Shown: positions 42,784 to 51,090 of the stretch, piece after piece
How the letters are laid out: the number at the start of each line of letters is the position of its first letter
Numbering within the stretch: position 1 is the stretch's first letter
NCBI GenBank assembly: GCA_035536915.1
Contig: DATLNE010000047.1
Location: 62,001 to 126,000, forward strand
Direction: 5' to 3'
Length of the DNA stretch: 64,000 bases
DNA from: Acidimicrobiales bacterium
Lineage (GTDB): Bacteria > Actinomycetota > Acidimicrobiia > Acidimicrobiales > JAHWLA01
Notes under the pieces: generated by a model
The model's database searches: none
What the model was told of the DNA's origin: nothing
What the model saw: the letters and a program-made list of their open reading frames with translations, nothing else
Made by a program: the position numbers and the translations under genes

Positions 42784-43692
42784 ATGGACTGGCTCGACCG
42801 CATGGCGCAACGGACGCCCACTGTCCCGTTGGCCGACGACGAGACCGGCTGCACGTTGTGGCTGAAGCTGGAGTACACGCTGCCCAGCGGCTCGACCAAG
42901 GACCGGGTGGCCGCGGCCGTTTTGCGTGACGGGTTGGCACGTGGGGCCATCGGCGAGCAGACGACGGTGGTCGAAGCTTCGAGCGGGTCGACGTCGATCG
43001 CGCTGGCCATGGCCTGTGCCGTGCTCGGGCTGCGGTTCGTGGCGGTCATGCCCGACGCGGTGAGCAACGAACGGGTGCTGTTGATCCGCCGCTACGGCGC
43101 CGAGGTCGTGCTGGCCGACGGCATGCTCGGCGCCCTCGACCGCGCCGCCGGCATGGCCAAGGACGACCCCGCCGTGTTCCTGTGCCGGCAGTTCGAGAAC
43201 CCGTTGAACGCCGAGGCCCATCGCCTGGGTACCGCCCCCGAGCTCATGTCCCAAGTCGACGGTCCGATCCACGGCTTCGTGGCCGGCGTCGGCACCGGCG
43301 GCACGTTGATGGGCGTCGGCGCCGCGCTGCGGGAGGCCGGACTCGACACCCGCATCGCCCAGGTGCTGCCCGGCCCCGGCGCGCCGTTCGCGGGCCAACC
43401 CGAGGTCTGCGGCGGCATCCCGGGGATCGTCGAAGGGTTCAGCAGCCTGCTCGACACCGAGAGCATCGGTGCCGACGACGACATCGAGGTAGCCGACGCC
43501 GACTCGGTGGCCACGGCGCGGGAACTGTGCGCCCGCGGCCTCGGCGTCGGCCCGTCGAGCGGGCTCAACGTGGCCGGTGCCCGGGCTATGGCCCGACGGC
43601 TGGGGCCGGGGCACAACGTCGCCACCGTCTTGTGCGACCGCGTGGAGCGGTACTTCTCGACCTCGCTGTTCGACGACCTGCGCGCCGACTGA
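42784..43692 (+). CDS. Cysteine-synthase-like PLP enzyme (fold type II)
   Basis: 302 residues. PSGSTKDRVAAAV carries the PLP Lys, and GVGTGGTLMGVG and GPSSGLNVAGA bind the cofactor phosphate and substrate. The substrate-loop Asn of CysK (SGNTG) is Ser here, EASSGSTSIALA, as in a divergent PLP-dependent cysteine synthase subgroup. It may use an O-activated serine with a non-standard sulfur source, but the substrate is unproven. TAGGCT six bases before the ATG implies a leaderless transcript. Its stop codon lies inside a large palindromic repeat. Confidence 0.83.
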   Translation: MDWLDRMAQRTPTVPLADDETGCTLWLKLEYTLPSGSTKDRVAAAVLRDGLARGAIGEQTTVVEASSGSTSIALAMACAVLGLRFVAVMPDAVSNERVLLIRRYGAEVVLADGMLGALDRAAGMAKDDPAVFLCRQFENPLNAEAHRLGTAPELMSQVDGPIHGFVAGVGTGGTLMGVGAALREAGLDTRIAQVLPGPGAPFAGQPEVCGGIPGIVEGFSSLLDTESIGADDDIEVADADSVATARELCARGLGVGPSSGLNVAGARAMARRLGPGHNVATVLCDRVERYFSTSLFDDLRAD

Positions 43693-43741
43693 AGTTGCGT
43701 AGGGATCGCGCTGGAAAACGGCGCGATTTCTACGCAACTTC
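43691..43741. repeat. Dispersed 51-nt palindromic repeat, copy 1
   Basis: A near-perfect 23-bp stem (outer arms GAAGTTGCGTAG / CTACGCAACTTC, inner ATCGCGC/GCGCGAT) with a GAAAA loop. A second copy with the same loop is at 51034-51084; compensating changes preserve the pairing. It overlaps the stop of the cysteine-synthase-like gene. Confidence 0.85.
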
Positions 43742-43767
43742 GAGATTGGCGGGGCGCTGCCGCTACC

Positions 43768-44103
43768 GTGCCAGGGGTGGCACCTGACGACCTCAAGCAG
43801 CCGATCATCATGCTGGCCGACCGGGTGCTGGTGCAGATCCCGCAAACCGAAGGCGAGCGGCGGTCGCGTGCCGGCATCCTGATCCCCGCCACCGCCCAGG
43901 TGTCGAAGCGCCTGGCGTGGGCCGAGGTGGTGGCCGTGGGGCCGCATGTCCGCAACATCAAGACGGGGGACCGCGTGCTGTTCAATCCCGAAGACCGTTA
44001 CGAGGTCGAGGTGCGAGGCGAGGAGTACCTCATCCTGCGCGAACGCGACATCCACGCGGTGGCCTCGGAACGCATCGAATCAGGCACGGGGCTCTACCTA
44101 TGA
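43768..44103 (+). CDS. GroES-like co-chaperonin (Cpn10 family)
   Basis: 111 residues from GTG (a second GTG three codons later is equally possible). [50 protein letters not shown] and [14 protein letters not shown] follow the Cpn10 beta-barrel pattern throughout, but with Ala-Gly-Ile in the mobile loop and no groEL neighbour. It overlaps hisI by 4 nt (ATGA), an unusual partner. Probably a GroES paralogue; whether it partners a GroEL encoded elsewhere is unknown. Confidence 0.83.
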   Translation: MPGVAPDDLKQPIIMLADRVLVQIPQTEGERRSRAGILIPATAQVSKRLAWAEVVAVGPHVRNIKTGDRVLFNPEDRYEVEVRGEEYLILRERDIHAVASERIESGTGLYL

Positions 44104-44426
44104 CAGCGATCAAGTACAACGAACAGGGGCTGGTCCCCGCCATCGCCCAGGACAAGGCCACCGGCCAGGTGCTCATGCTGGCGTGGATGAACGAGGCCAC
44201 CCTGCAGGAGACCCTCGACACCGGCCGCATGGTCTATTGGAGCCGGTCGCGCCAGGAGCGCTGGGCCAAGGGCGACACCAGCGGCGACATCCAAAAGGTT
44301 GTCGAAGCCCGCTACGACTGCGACAGCGACGCCCTCCTCTTCCTCGTCGAGCAGGTGGGCGGCGGGGCCTGCCACACCGGCGAGTTCACGTGCTTCTACC
44401 GCGCCTTCGGTGACGAGCCCCAGTAG
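44100..44426 (+). CDS. hisI: Phosphoribosyl-AMP cyclohydrolase
   Basis: 108 residues, the monofunctional form without a HisE domain. [16 protein letters not shown] carries the Mg-binding Asp triplet, and [15 protein letters not shown] the Zn-binding Cys residues. It opens the adenine ring of PR-AMP in histidine synthesis. Coupled to the GroES-like gene upstream and overlapping trpE by 17 nt. Confidence 0.95.
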   Translation: MTAIKYNEQGLVPAIAQDKATGQVLMLAWMNEATLQETLDTGRMVYWSRSRQERWAKGDTSGDIQKVVEARYDCDSDALLFLVEQVGGGACHTGEFTCFYRAFGDEPQ

Positions 44427-45918
44427 GGAGGAGTTCCGGGCGCTGGCGCGCGACCACACGGTGGTGCCCCTGTGGCGCCACGTGGTGGGCGACCTGACGA
44501 CGCCCGTGTCCGCCTTCCTGCGCACGGTGGGCGACGAGCCCGGCTTCCTGCTGGAGTCGGTGGAGCGCGAACGCTGGAGCCGGTGGTCGTTCGTCGGCCG
44601 CCGCCCGGCGGTGACGTTCACGGCGCGGGGCAACCAGGTGACCGTCGATGCCACGGTCCACCCGTCGATCCCCCTCGACCGCGGCATCCTCGCCACCCTC
44701 GAAGGCGTGCTGGCCCGCTACCGGGCGCCGCAGTTGCCCGAGCTGCCGCCGCTGCACAGCGGCGTGGTCGGCTACCTCGGCTACGACGTGGTGCGCGAGG
44801 TGGAGCGGCTGCCCAACGTGCCGCCCGACGACCGCAACTACCCCGACGCCGTGCTGTCGGTGATCAGCGAGTTGGCGGCCTACGACCACTGGCAACAGCG
44901 GGTGGTGCTGGTGGCCAACGCCTGGATCCCCGACGACGCCACCGAGGCCGACCTCGACCGCGCCTACGACGAGGCCGCGGCCCGGCTCGACGGCTTGGCC
45001 CGCGACGGCGCCCGTCCGCTCGACGAGCCGGTGTTGGAGCCCCCCACCCGGGAGGAGGGGCTGGCCGACGTGCACCGCTGTACCTCGCCCGACGACTACG
45101 CCCGTGCCGTCGAAGCGGCCCGCGAGTACATCCTGGCGGGCGACATCTTCCAGGTGGTGCTGTCGCAGCGCTTCGACCTGCAACTCGACGCCTTGCCGTT
45201 CGACTTCTACCGGGCGCTGCGCCAGGTCAACCCGTCGCCCTACATGTACTTCATGCGCCATCCCGAGCTGTCGGTCATCGGCTCGTCGCCCGAGCCCATG
45301 GTGAAGCTGGTCGACGGCACGGTGATCTCCCGGCCCATCGCGGGCACCCGCCGCCGGGGTCGCACCGAGGAAGACGACCGTCGCATGGCGGCCGAGTTGC
45401 GCGAGCACCCCAAGGAGATCGCCGAGCACGTCATGCTCGTCGACCTGGCCCGCAACGACGTGGGCCGGGTGGTCGAGTTCGGCACCGAGCAGGTCGACGA
45501 GCTCATGACGCTGGAGCACTACAGCCACGTCATGCACATGACCTCGCAGGTGACAGGGCGGTTGCGCCAGGGCCTTGGCCCCATCGACGTCTTGCGGGCC
45601 ACCCTCCCGGCGGGCACCGTCTCGGGTGCGCCCAAGGTGCGGGCCATGGAGATCATCGACGAGCTCGAACCGATGAAACGGGGGCCGTACGCGGGCGTCG
45701 TCGGCTACATCGACTTCTCCGGCAACGTCGACACCGCCATCGCCATCCGCACCATGTTCGTGCGCCCCGACGGCCTGGCCTCGGTGCAGGCGGGCGCCGG
45801 AATCGTGGTCGACAGCGACCCTGCGGCGGAAGACCTGGAGTGCCGCAACAAGGCCGCCGCGTTGCTCGCTGCCGTGCCCGCGGCCCGGCGCATGACCGCA
45901 GCGCGCCACAATCGTTGA
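44410..45918 (+). CDS. trpE: Anthranilate synthase component I
   Basis: 502 residues. It makes anthranilate from chorismate and ammonia. [19 protein letters not shown] holds the LLES motif of the tryptophan inhibitor site. The catalytic C-terminal half has [28 protein letters not shown] and [20 protein letters not shown]. The GTG start lies inside the end of hisI. No trpG is adjacent, so the glutaminase subunit must be encoded elsewhere. No tryptophan-rich leader was seen upstream. Confidence 0.95.
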   Translation: MTSPSREEFRALARDHTVVPLWRHVVGDLTTPVSAFLRTVGDEPGFLLESVERERWSRWSFVGRRPAVTFTARGNQVTVDATVHPSIPLDRGILATLEGVLARYRAPQLPELPPLHSGVVGYLGYDVVREVERLPNVPPDDRNYPDAVLSVISELAAYDHWQQRVVLVANAWIPDDATEADLDRAYDEAAARLDGLARDGARPLDEPVLEPPTREEGLADVHRCTSPDDYARAVEAAREYILAGDIFQVVLSQRFDLQLDALPFDFYRALRQVNPSPYMYFMRHPELSVIGSSPEPMVKLVDGTVISRPIAGTRRRGRTEEDDRRMAAELREHPKEIAEHVMLVDLARNDVGRVVEFGTEQVDELMTLEHYSHVMHMTSQVTGRLRQGLGPIDVLRATLPAGTVSGAPKVRAMEIIDELEPMKRGPYAGVVGYIDFSGNVDTAIAIRTMFVRPDGLASVQAGAGIVVDSDPAAEDLECRNKAAALLAAVPAARRMTAARHNR

Positions 45919-45922
45919 CCTG

Positions 45923-46747
45923 ATGGGCGATTACGAGACGCTCCGGGACGGCACCGGCGCGGTGTGGCTGCCTCGCGACGTGCTGCGGGCCGTCGGACCC
46001 GACGCCGTGTCGTTCCTCCAGGGCCAGTTGAGCCAGGACGTGGCGGCGTTGCCGGTGGGGGGCTCGGCGTGGTCGTTCCTGTTGCAGCCCCAAGGCAAGG
46101 TCGACGCCCTGCTCCGGGTGACCCGCACGGCCGAAGACGAACTGGTCCTCGACGTCGAGGCCGGGCACGGCGAGGCCGTGCTGGCCCGGCTCAACCGGTT
46201 CAAGCTGCGGGTGAAGGCGGAGTTGGAGATGGTGGGCGACTGGCGCTGCCTGGCCGTGCGCGGCACCGAGCCCGAGGGTGCCGTGGTGGCGGTCCCCGCC
46301 TTCGGCACGGGCGGCGACCTCCTGGGGGTCGATATCGCCGTCCCCGACGGCGTGCCGCTGTGCGACCTCGGGGCCTACGAGCGCCTGCGCATCGAGCACG
46401 GCTGGCCCGCCATGGGCGCCGAGCTCACGGAGAAGACGATCCCTGCCGAGGCGGGCATCGTCGACCGCACCGTGAGCTTCACCAAGGGCTGTTACACCGG
46501 CCAGGAGCTGGTGGCCCGCATCGACTCGCGGGGCGGCAACGTGCCGCGTCGCCTGCGCGGCGTGGTCCTCCAAGGACCGGCTGAGCCGGGCGCCACCGTC
46601 GAGGTCGACGGCACCGAAGCCGGCGTGCTCACCAGCGTCGTGGGCACGGTGGCGTTGGCCTACGTCCGTCGCGATGTGGAGCCGCCTGTGGCGGCAACCG
46701 TGGCCGGCAGTCCCGCCGAGGTGCGACCGCTGCCCCTGGTGCCGTGA
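45923..46747 (+). CDS. ygfZ: Folate-binding YgfZ-type protein
   Basis: 274 residues. A GcvT-like fold with FLQGQLSQDVAAL near residue 33 and the YgfZ signature KGCYTGQELVARIDSRG. It assists iron-sulfur cluster assembly or repair in a tetrahydrofolate-dependent way in E. coli. It follows trpE by 4 nt and overlaps the following lipoprotein gene by 4 nt, so all are co-transcribed. Confidence 0.9.
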   Translation: MGDYETLRDGTGAVWLPRDVLRAVGPDAVSFLQGQLSQDVAALPVGGSAWSFLLQPQGKVDALLRVTRTAEDELVLDVEAGHGEAVLARLNRFKLRVKAELEMVGDWRCLAVRGTEPEGAVVAVPAFGTGGDLLGVDIAVPDGVPLCDLGAYERLRIEHGWPAMGAELTEKTIPAEAGIVDRTVSFTKGCYTGQELVARIDSRGGNVPRRLRGVVLQGPAEPGATVEVDGTEAGVLTSVVGTVALAYVRRDVEPPVAATVAGSPAEVRPLPLVP

Positions 46748-47616
46748 AGCGCGCTGCGTTGCTGCTGGCCGTCGCACTGGCGGGCTGCTCGACGGGCGGC
46801 GTCAAGCCCTTGCCTGCCCCGCCCACCACCAAGCCGCGACCGTCGACCACGGCGGTGCCCGACTACAGCGGCGTCATGCTCAAGGAGGTGCCGGGGCGTG
46901 TCACCAGCACCATCCCGCTCACGCCAGGGCGAGCCACCATCAACGGCGTGGTGGCTGCTCCCGACGGTGCCGTGCCCGGCGCCATCGTGCACTTCGAGCG
47001 GCTGGTCGACGACGGAGTTGCTTTCTTCGACTTGCCCACCGCGCCTGACGGCACATTTGCCTTGCCCAACATCAAGGGCGGCCGCTGGCGGGTCCGCGCT
47101 TTCCGGGCGCCCGACCTGGCCCTGGTGAAACCGGAGCTGTTCTTCCTGGAGGAGACAGAGACGAAGACGCTCACCTTGCGGGTTGAGCGCTACCAAGGCG
47201 TGAACGTGGGTTCCGCGCTGGCACCTGACCCGCCGGTGACGGGGGAGCCCGCCAACCTGCTCGTGCAGGTGACGCTGCAATCCGTCGACGCCAAGGGCAT
47301 CGTGCGAGCGGTGCCGGTGCCGGGCGTGCGGGTCGAGCTGGTGGGGCAAGGCGACTGGCGCATCGACGGCAACGCCGTGCAGCTCACCGACTCGGCGGGG
47401 CGGGCGTTGTGGCGGGTGCGCTGCCAACGGGGCGGGCAGCAGCCGTTGTCGGTGTTCGTGGGCGACGACGGCACGTTCCCGTTGAAGCTGCCCGACTGCG
47501 TTGTCCCGCCCCCGACGACCACCTCGTCGTCGACCACGACCACCAAGCCGACCGGCACCACGCGGCCGACCTCGTCGACCAGCTCGTCGTCGCCCACCAC
47601 CGAGCCGGAGGACTGA
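46744..47616 (+). CDS. Carboxypeptidase-regulatory-like (beta-sandwich) lipoprotein
   Basis: 290 residues. The signal peptide VKRAALLLAVALAGC ends in a lipobox. A Pro/Thr linker leads to an Ig/CarboxypepD_reg-like module (INGVVAAPDGAVPGAIVHFE, GTFALPNIKGGRWRVRAF) and a second beta domain (VPGVRVELVGQ, TDSAGRALWRVRCQ). It ends in a low-complexity Thr/Ser tail of about 35 residues, probably a cell-wall spacer. Function unknown; GTGA coupling to ygfZ. Confidence 0.72.
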   Translation: MKRAALLLAVALAGCSTGGVKPLPAPPTTKPRPSTTAVPDYSGVMLKEVPGRVTSTIPLTPGRATINGVVAAPDGAVPGAIVHFERLVDDGVAFFDLPTAPDGTFALPNIKGGRWRVRAFRAPDLALVKPELFFLEETETKTLTLRVERYQGVNVGSALAPDPPVTGEPANLLVQVTLQSVDAKGIVRAVPVPGVRVELVGQGDWRIDGNAVQLTDSAGRALWRVRCQRGGQQPLSVFVGDDGTFPLKLPDCVVPPPTTTSSSTTTTKPTGTTRPTSSTSSSSPTTEPED

Positions 47617-47644
47617 CCGGCGCGGCCGGTAGGCTGCATCTCCC

Positions 47645-48424
47645 GTGTCGACCTACCTCGATCGCATCGTCGCCGCTCACCGCGAGGCTGCCGGGGCCGA
47701 CACGCGCCCCTTGGAGCGACTGATCGACGAGGCCCGGGCCACCGGAGCCGACGTGCGGCCGTTCCGGGGCGCGCTGGCCGGCGAGGGCTTGTCGGTGGTG
47801 GCCGAGGTCAAGCGCCGTTCCCCGTCGAAGGGCGACCTGGCGGTCGACCTGGTGCCGTCGCTGCTGGCCAAGTCGTACGCCGAGGGCGGGGCGGCATGCC
47901 TGTCGGTGCTCACCGATGTCGACTTCTTCGGCGGCTCGCCGGCCGACTTGGGCGAAGCCCGCAGCGCTGTCGACCTGCCGGTGTTGCGCAAGGACTTCAC
48001 CGTCTCCGAACGCGATGTCTGCGACGCCCGCCTCATGGGTGGCGACGCCGTGCTCCTGATCGTGGCCGCCCTCGACGACGCCGAACTGCGAGCGTTCTCC
48101 GAGCTGGCCGCCGAACTGCACCTGAGCGTCTTGGTGGAGACCCACGACGAGCGTGAGGTGGAGCGGGCCTTGGCCACCGGCGCCTCGATCGTGGGCGTGA
48201 ACCAGCGCGACCTGGTCACCTTCGAGGTCGACACCGACCGCGCCGTGCGGGTGGCGAAGGCCATCCCCGACAGCGTGGTCAAGGTGGCCGAGTCGGGCAT
48301 CCGCGACGGGGCCGACGCGGCGCGATTGCGCGATGCGGGCTACGACGCCGTGTTGGTGGGCGAGACGCTGGTGCGCAGCGACGACCCGGCCGCCGCCGTG
48401 CGGAGGTTGCAGTCGTGTTCGTGA
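47645..48424 (+). CDS. trpC: Indole-3-glycerol phosphate synthase
   Basis: 259 residues. AEVKRRSPSKGDL, LRKDFTVSERDV, VETHDEREVERA, GVNQRDLVTFEVD and VAESGIRD mark the barrel active site with its two catalytic Lys and Glu residues. TAGGCT nine bases before the GTG suggests a promoter of its own, so trpCFBA may be a unit separate from trpE. Overlaps trpF by 10 nt. Confidence 0.95.
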   Translation: MSTYLDRIVAAHREAAGADTRPLERLIDEARATGADVRPFRGALAGEGLSVVAEVKRRSPSKGDLAVDLVPSLLAKSYAEGGAACLSVLTDVDFFGGSPADLGEARSAVDLPVLRKDFTVSERDVCDARLMGGDAVLLIVAALDDAELRAFSELAAELHLSVLVETHDEREVERALATGASIVGVNQRDLVTFEVDTDRAVRVAKAIPDSVVKVAESGIRDGADAARLRDAGYDAVLVGETLVRSDDPAAAVRRLQSCS

Positions 48425-49074
48425 AGGTCTGCGGCACGACCAGCGAAGAGGACGCCCTGTTGGCGGTGGCCATGGGGGCCGACGCCGTGGGCTTCGTCTT
48501 CGCCCCGTCCACGCGCCAGATCGCCCCGTCGGTGGCCGCCGACATCGTCAAGCGGCTGCCCCCTGAGGTGGTGACCGTGGGCGTGTTCCGCGACCACGCT
48601 CCCGAGCGGGTGGTGGAGATCGTCAATGCCGCCGGGTTGAAGGGCGCCCAGTTGCACGGGCGTGAGACCGCCGAGCAGTCGAAGTGGATCCGCCGCCGCG
48701 TGCCCATGGTCATCAAGGTGTTCGCAGCGGGAGACGCCGCCGTGCGCGACGCCCTCGACTACGGGGCCGACATCGTGATGCTCGATGCGCCGTCGCCCGG
48801 TTCGGGCCAGGTGTTCGACTGGCGGCTCGCCGAAGGCGTGCCCGACGGCTGCCGCCTGATGCTGGCGGGCGGCCTCACCCCCGACAACGTGGCCGAGGCC
48901 ATCGTGCGCGTACACCCGTGGGGTGTCGACGCCGCGTCGGGGCTCGAGGCCTCGCCGGGGCACAAGGACCCCCGCAAGGTGCGGGCTTTCGTGGCCAATG
49001 CCAAGGCGGCCGAAGCGCCGGCCTACGAAGGCGCGGGCGACGGTCCCTACGACTGGCAGGAGGACTCGCTGTGA
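48415..49074 (+). CDS. trpF: Phosphoribosylanthranilate isomerase
   Basis: 219 residues. [16 protein letters not shown] holds the catalytic Cys, [16 protein letters not shown] the catalytic Asp region, and [15 protein letters not shown] and [20 protein letters not shown] complete the phosphate-binding end. Its presence implies that hisA need not serve both pathways. GTGA overlap with trpB. Confidence 0.95.
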   Translation: MFVKVCGTTSEEDALLAVAMGADAVGFVFAPSTRQIAPSVAADIVKRLPPEVVTVGVFRDHAPERVVEIVNAAGLKGAQLHGRETAEQSKWIRRRVPMVIKVFAAGDAAVRDALDYGADIVMLDAPSPGSGQVFDWRLAEGVPDGCRLMLAGGLTPDNVAEAIVRVHPWGVDAASGLEASPGHKDPRKVRAFVANAKAAEAPAYEGAGDGPYDWQEDSL

Positions 49075-50249
49075 CGCTCATGGGCACGCCTGCGGCCGAC
49101 GGGCGCTTCGGCGAGTTCGGCGGGCGCTTCATGCCCGAGTCGCTGGTGCCCGCCTGCCTGGAGCTGGAGGCCGCCTTCACCGAGGCGTGGGCCGACGATG
49201 CCTTTCGCGACGAGTACGCCCGCCTCTTGCGCGACTACGGCGGCCGGCCGACGCCGGTTACCGAGTGCACGCGGTTGTCGGAACGCTTGGGCGTGCGGGT
49301 GCTGCTCAAGCGCGAGGACCTGACCCACACGGGGTCGCACACGATCAACAACGTCATCGGCCAAGCGCTGCTGACCAAGCGCATGGGCAAGACCCGCGTG
49401 GTGGCCGAGACCGGTGCGGGCCAGCACGGCGTGGCCACCGCCACCGCGTGCGCCATGTTCGGGCTCGAATGCGTCGTCTACATGGGTGAAGTCGACATCG
49501 AGCGCCAAGCCCTCAACGTCTTCCGCATGAACTTGCTGGGTGCCGAGGTACGGCCCGCGTCGTCGGGCAGCCGCACCTTGAAGGACGCCATCAACGAGGC
49601 GCTGCGCGACTGGGTGGCGACGGTGGAGACAACCCACTACTGCCTTGGTTCCGTCATGGGGCCGCACCCCTACCCGTGGATGGTGCGCGAGCTCCAGCGG
49701 GTGGTGGGGGAGGAGGCCCGCGAGCAGTGCCGGGCCGTGCTCGACGGCGCCGACCCCGACTACGTGGTGGCGTGCGTGGGCGGCGGGTCGAATGCCGCGG
49801 GCACCTTTGCCGGCTTCGTCGACACCAACGCCAAGCTCATCGGCGTGGAGCCCGAGGGCGGCGCCGCCATCGGCCACGGCGTGCCCGGCGTGGTGCACGG
49901 CTCCAAGTCGTTCCTGTTGCAGGACGAGCACGGCCAGGTCTTGGAGGCGCACTCGATCTCCGCGGGCCTCGACTACCCGGGCGTCGGCCCCGAGCATGCC
50001 CACCTGTCGTCGATCGGGCGGGCCCGCTACGTGGCCGCGGGCGACGCCGAAGTGCTCGACGCCTTGCAGTTGCTGGCCCGCACCGAAGGCATCATCCCCG
50101 CACTGGAATCGGCGCACGCGGTGGCCTGGGTCATCCGGGCCGCGGGCACCGACGAACTGCCCGCGGGCTCGACGGTCATGGTCACCCTGTCGGGCCGGGG
50201 CGACAAGGACGCCGAGCAGGTCATGAAGGTGCTGGACGCCCGCACATGA
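49071..50249 (+). CDS. trpB: Tryptophan synthase beta chain with the PLP lysine replaced
   Basis: 392 residues from a GTG overlapping the trpF stop; ATG at 49080 is an alternative. Overall it is an orthodox Trp[41 protein letters not shown] (catalytic Glu), [24 protein letters not shown] and LSGRGDKD. But the cofactor motif, HTGSHKINN or HTGAHKINN in the family, reads HTGSHTINN: residue 91 is Thr (ACG, 49341-49343), where Lys (AAG) forms the Schiff base with PLP. The segment after GVEPEGG is also some seven residues shorter than usual. Without that Lys normal beta-replacement should be abolished. Sequencing error, inactive gene or altered chemistry are all possible. Confidence 0.9.
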   Translation: MTLMGTPAADGRFGEFGGRFMPESLVPACLELEAAFTEAWADDAFRDEYARLLRDYGGRPTPVTECTRLSERLGVRVLLKREDLTHTGSHTINNVIGQALLTKRMGKTRVVAETGAGQHGVATATACAMFGLECVVYMGEVDIERQALNVFRMNLLGAEVRPASSGSRTLKDAINEALRDWVATVETTHYCLGSVMGPHPYPWMVRELQRVVGEEAREQCRAVLDGADPDYVVACVGGGSNAAGTFAGFVDTNAKLIGVEPEGGAAIGHGVPGVVHGSKSFLLQDEHGQVLEAHSISAGLDYPGVGPEHAHLSSIGRARYVAAGDAEVLDALQLLARTEGIIPALESAHAVAWVIRAAGTDELPAGSTVMVTLSGRGDKDAEQVMKVLDART

Positions 50250-51019
50250 AGCTCGAAGCCCACCTGCGGGAGCGGCGTGACGCCGGGCGCAAGCTGTTGG
50301 TCCCCTACGTGACCGGCGGCCTCGGCGACCAGTGGACCGAGGTACTGCGGGCCATGGCCGACGCCGGTGCCGACGCCATCGAAGTAGGCATCCCCTTCTC
50401 CGACCCGGTCATGGACGGCCCCACCATCCAAGAGGCGTCGCAGCGGGCGCTGGAACTGGGCGCCACCCCGGCGGGCATCCTCGGTGAACTGCGGGGCGTC
50501 GACGTCGGCGTCCCCTTGGTGGCCATGACGTACTACAACATCGTCTTCCGTACCGGCCACCGGCGCTTCGCCCGTTCGCTGGCCGACAATGGCGTGTGCG
50601 GGGCGATCGTGCCCGACGTGGCGCTGGAGGAGCTCGACGACTGGGGCCGGGCGGCCGCCGACGCCTCCGTGGAAACGGTGCTGCTGGCCGCCCCGGTCAC
50701 GCCCGACGACCGGCTGGCCGAGCTGTGCCGCCGCTCGCAGGGCTTCGTCTACGCGGTGTCGGTCATGGGCATCACCGGCGAGCGCCAGTCGGTGGCCCAG
50801 TCGGCCGGCGTGCTGGCCAAGCGCATGAAGGCGGTCACCGACAAGCCGGTGATCGTGGGCTTCGGCATCTCCACCCCGGATCAAGCGGTGGAAGCGGCGG
50901 CCGAAGCCGACGGGGTCGTGGTGGCGTCGGCGTTGATGCGGCTGCTGCTCGACGGCGCCGCCCCCGAGCAGATCGGCGACGCAGTGGCGGCCATGCGCCG
51001 AGCGCTCGACGCCGGGTGA
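50246..51019 (+). CDS. trpA: Tryptophan synthase alpha chain
   Basis: 257 residues. It cleaves indole-3-glycerol phosphate to indole, which TrpB uses. [20 protein letters not shown] carries the catalytic Glu and Asp, YYNIVFRTG and the loop-6 region [11 protein letters not shown] follow. ATGA overlap with trpB. The last gene of the unit, followed 14 nt later by a dispersed palindromic repeat. Confidence 0.95.
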   Translation: MKLEAHLRERRDAGRKLLVPYVTGGLGDQWTEVLRAMADAGADAIEVGIPFSDPVMDGPTIQEASQRALELGATPAGILGELRGVDVGVPLVAMTYYNIVFRTGHRRFARSLADNGVCGAIVPDVALEELDDWGRAAADASVETVLLAAPVTPDDRLAELCRRSQGFVYAVSVMGITGERQSVAQSAGVLAKRMKAVTDKPVIVGFGISTPDQAVEAAAEADGVVVASALMRLLLDGAAPEQIGDAVAAMRRALDAG

Positions 51020-51033
51020 CCGCCGGCCGTTCT

Positions 51034-51084
51034 GAGGTTGTGTAGGAATCGCGCCGGAAAACGGCGCGATTCCTACGCAACTTC
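51034..51084. repeat. Dispersed 51-nt palindromic repeat, copy 2
   Basis: 23-bp stem with GAAAA loop, inner arms GGAATCGCGCCG / CGGCGCGATTCC. Against copy 1 most substitutions keep base pairing. It lies between the convergent ends of trpA and typA, where it may serve as a two-way transcription stop. Confidence 0.85.
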
Positions 51085-51090
51085 GGGGGG

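Noticed and set aside
44299-44410. Tryptophan leader attenuator before trpE
   Set aside because: trpE starts inside hisI. No Trp-rich short ORF or terminator hairpin lies between them.
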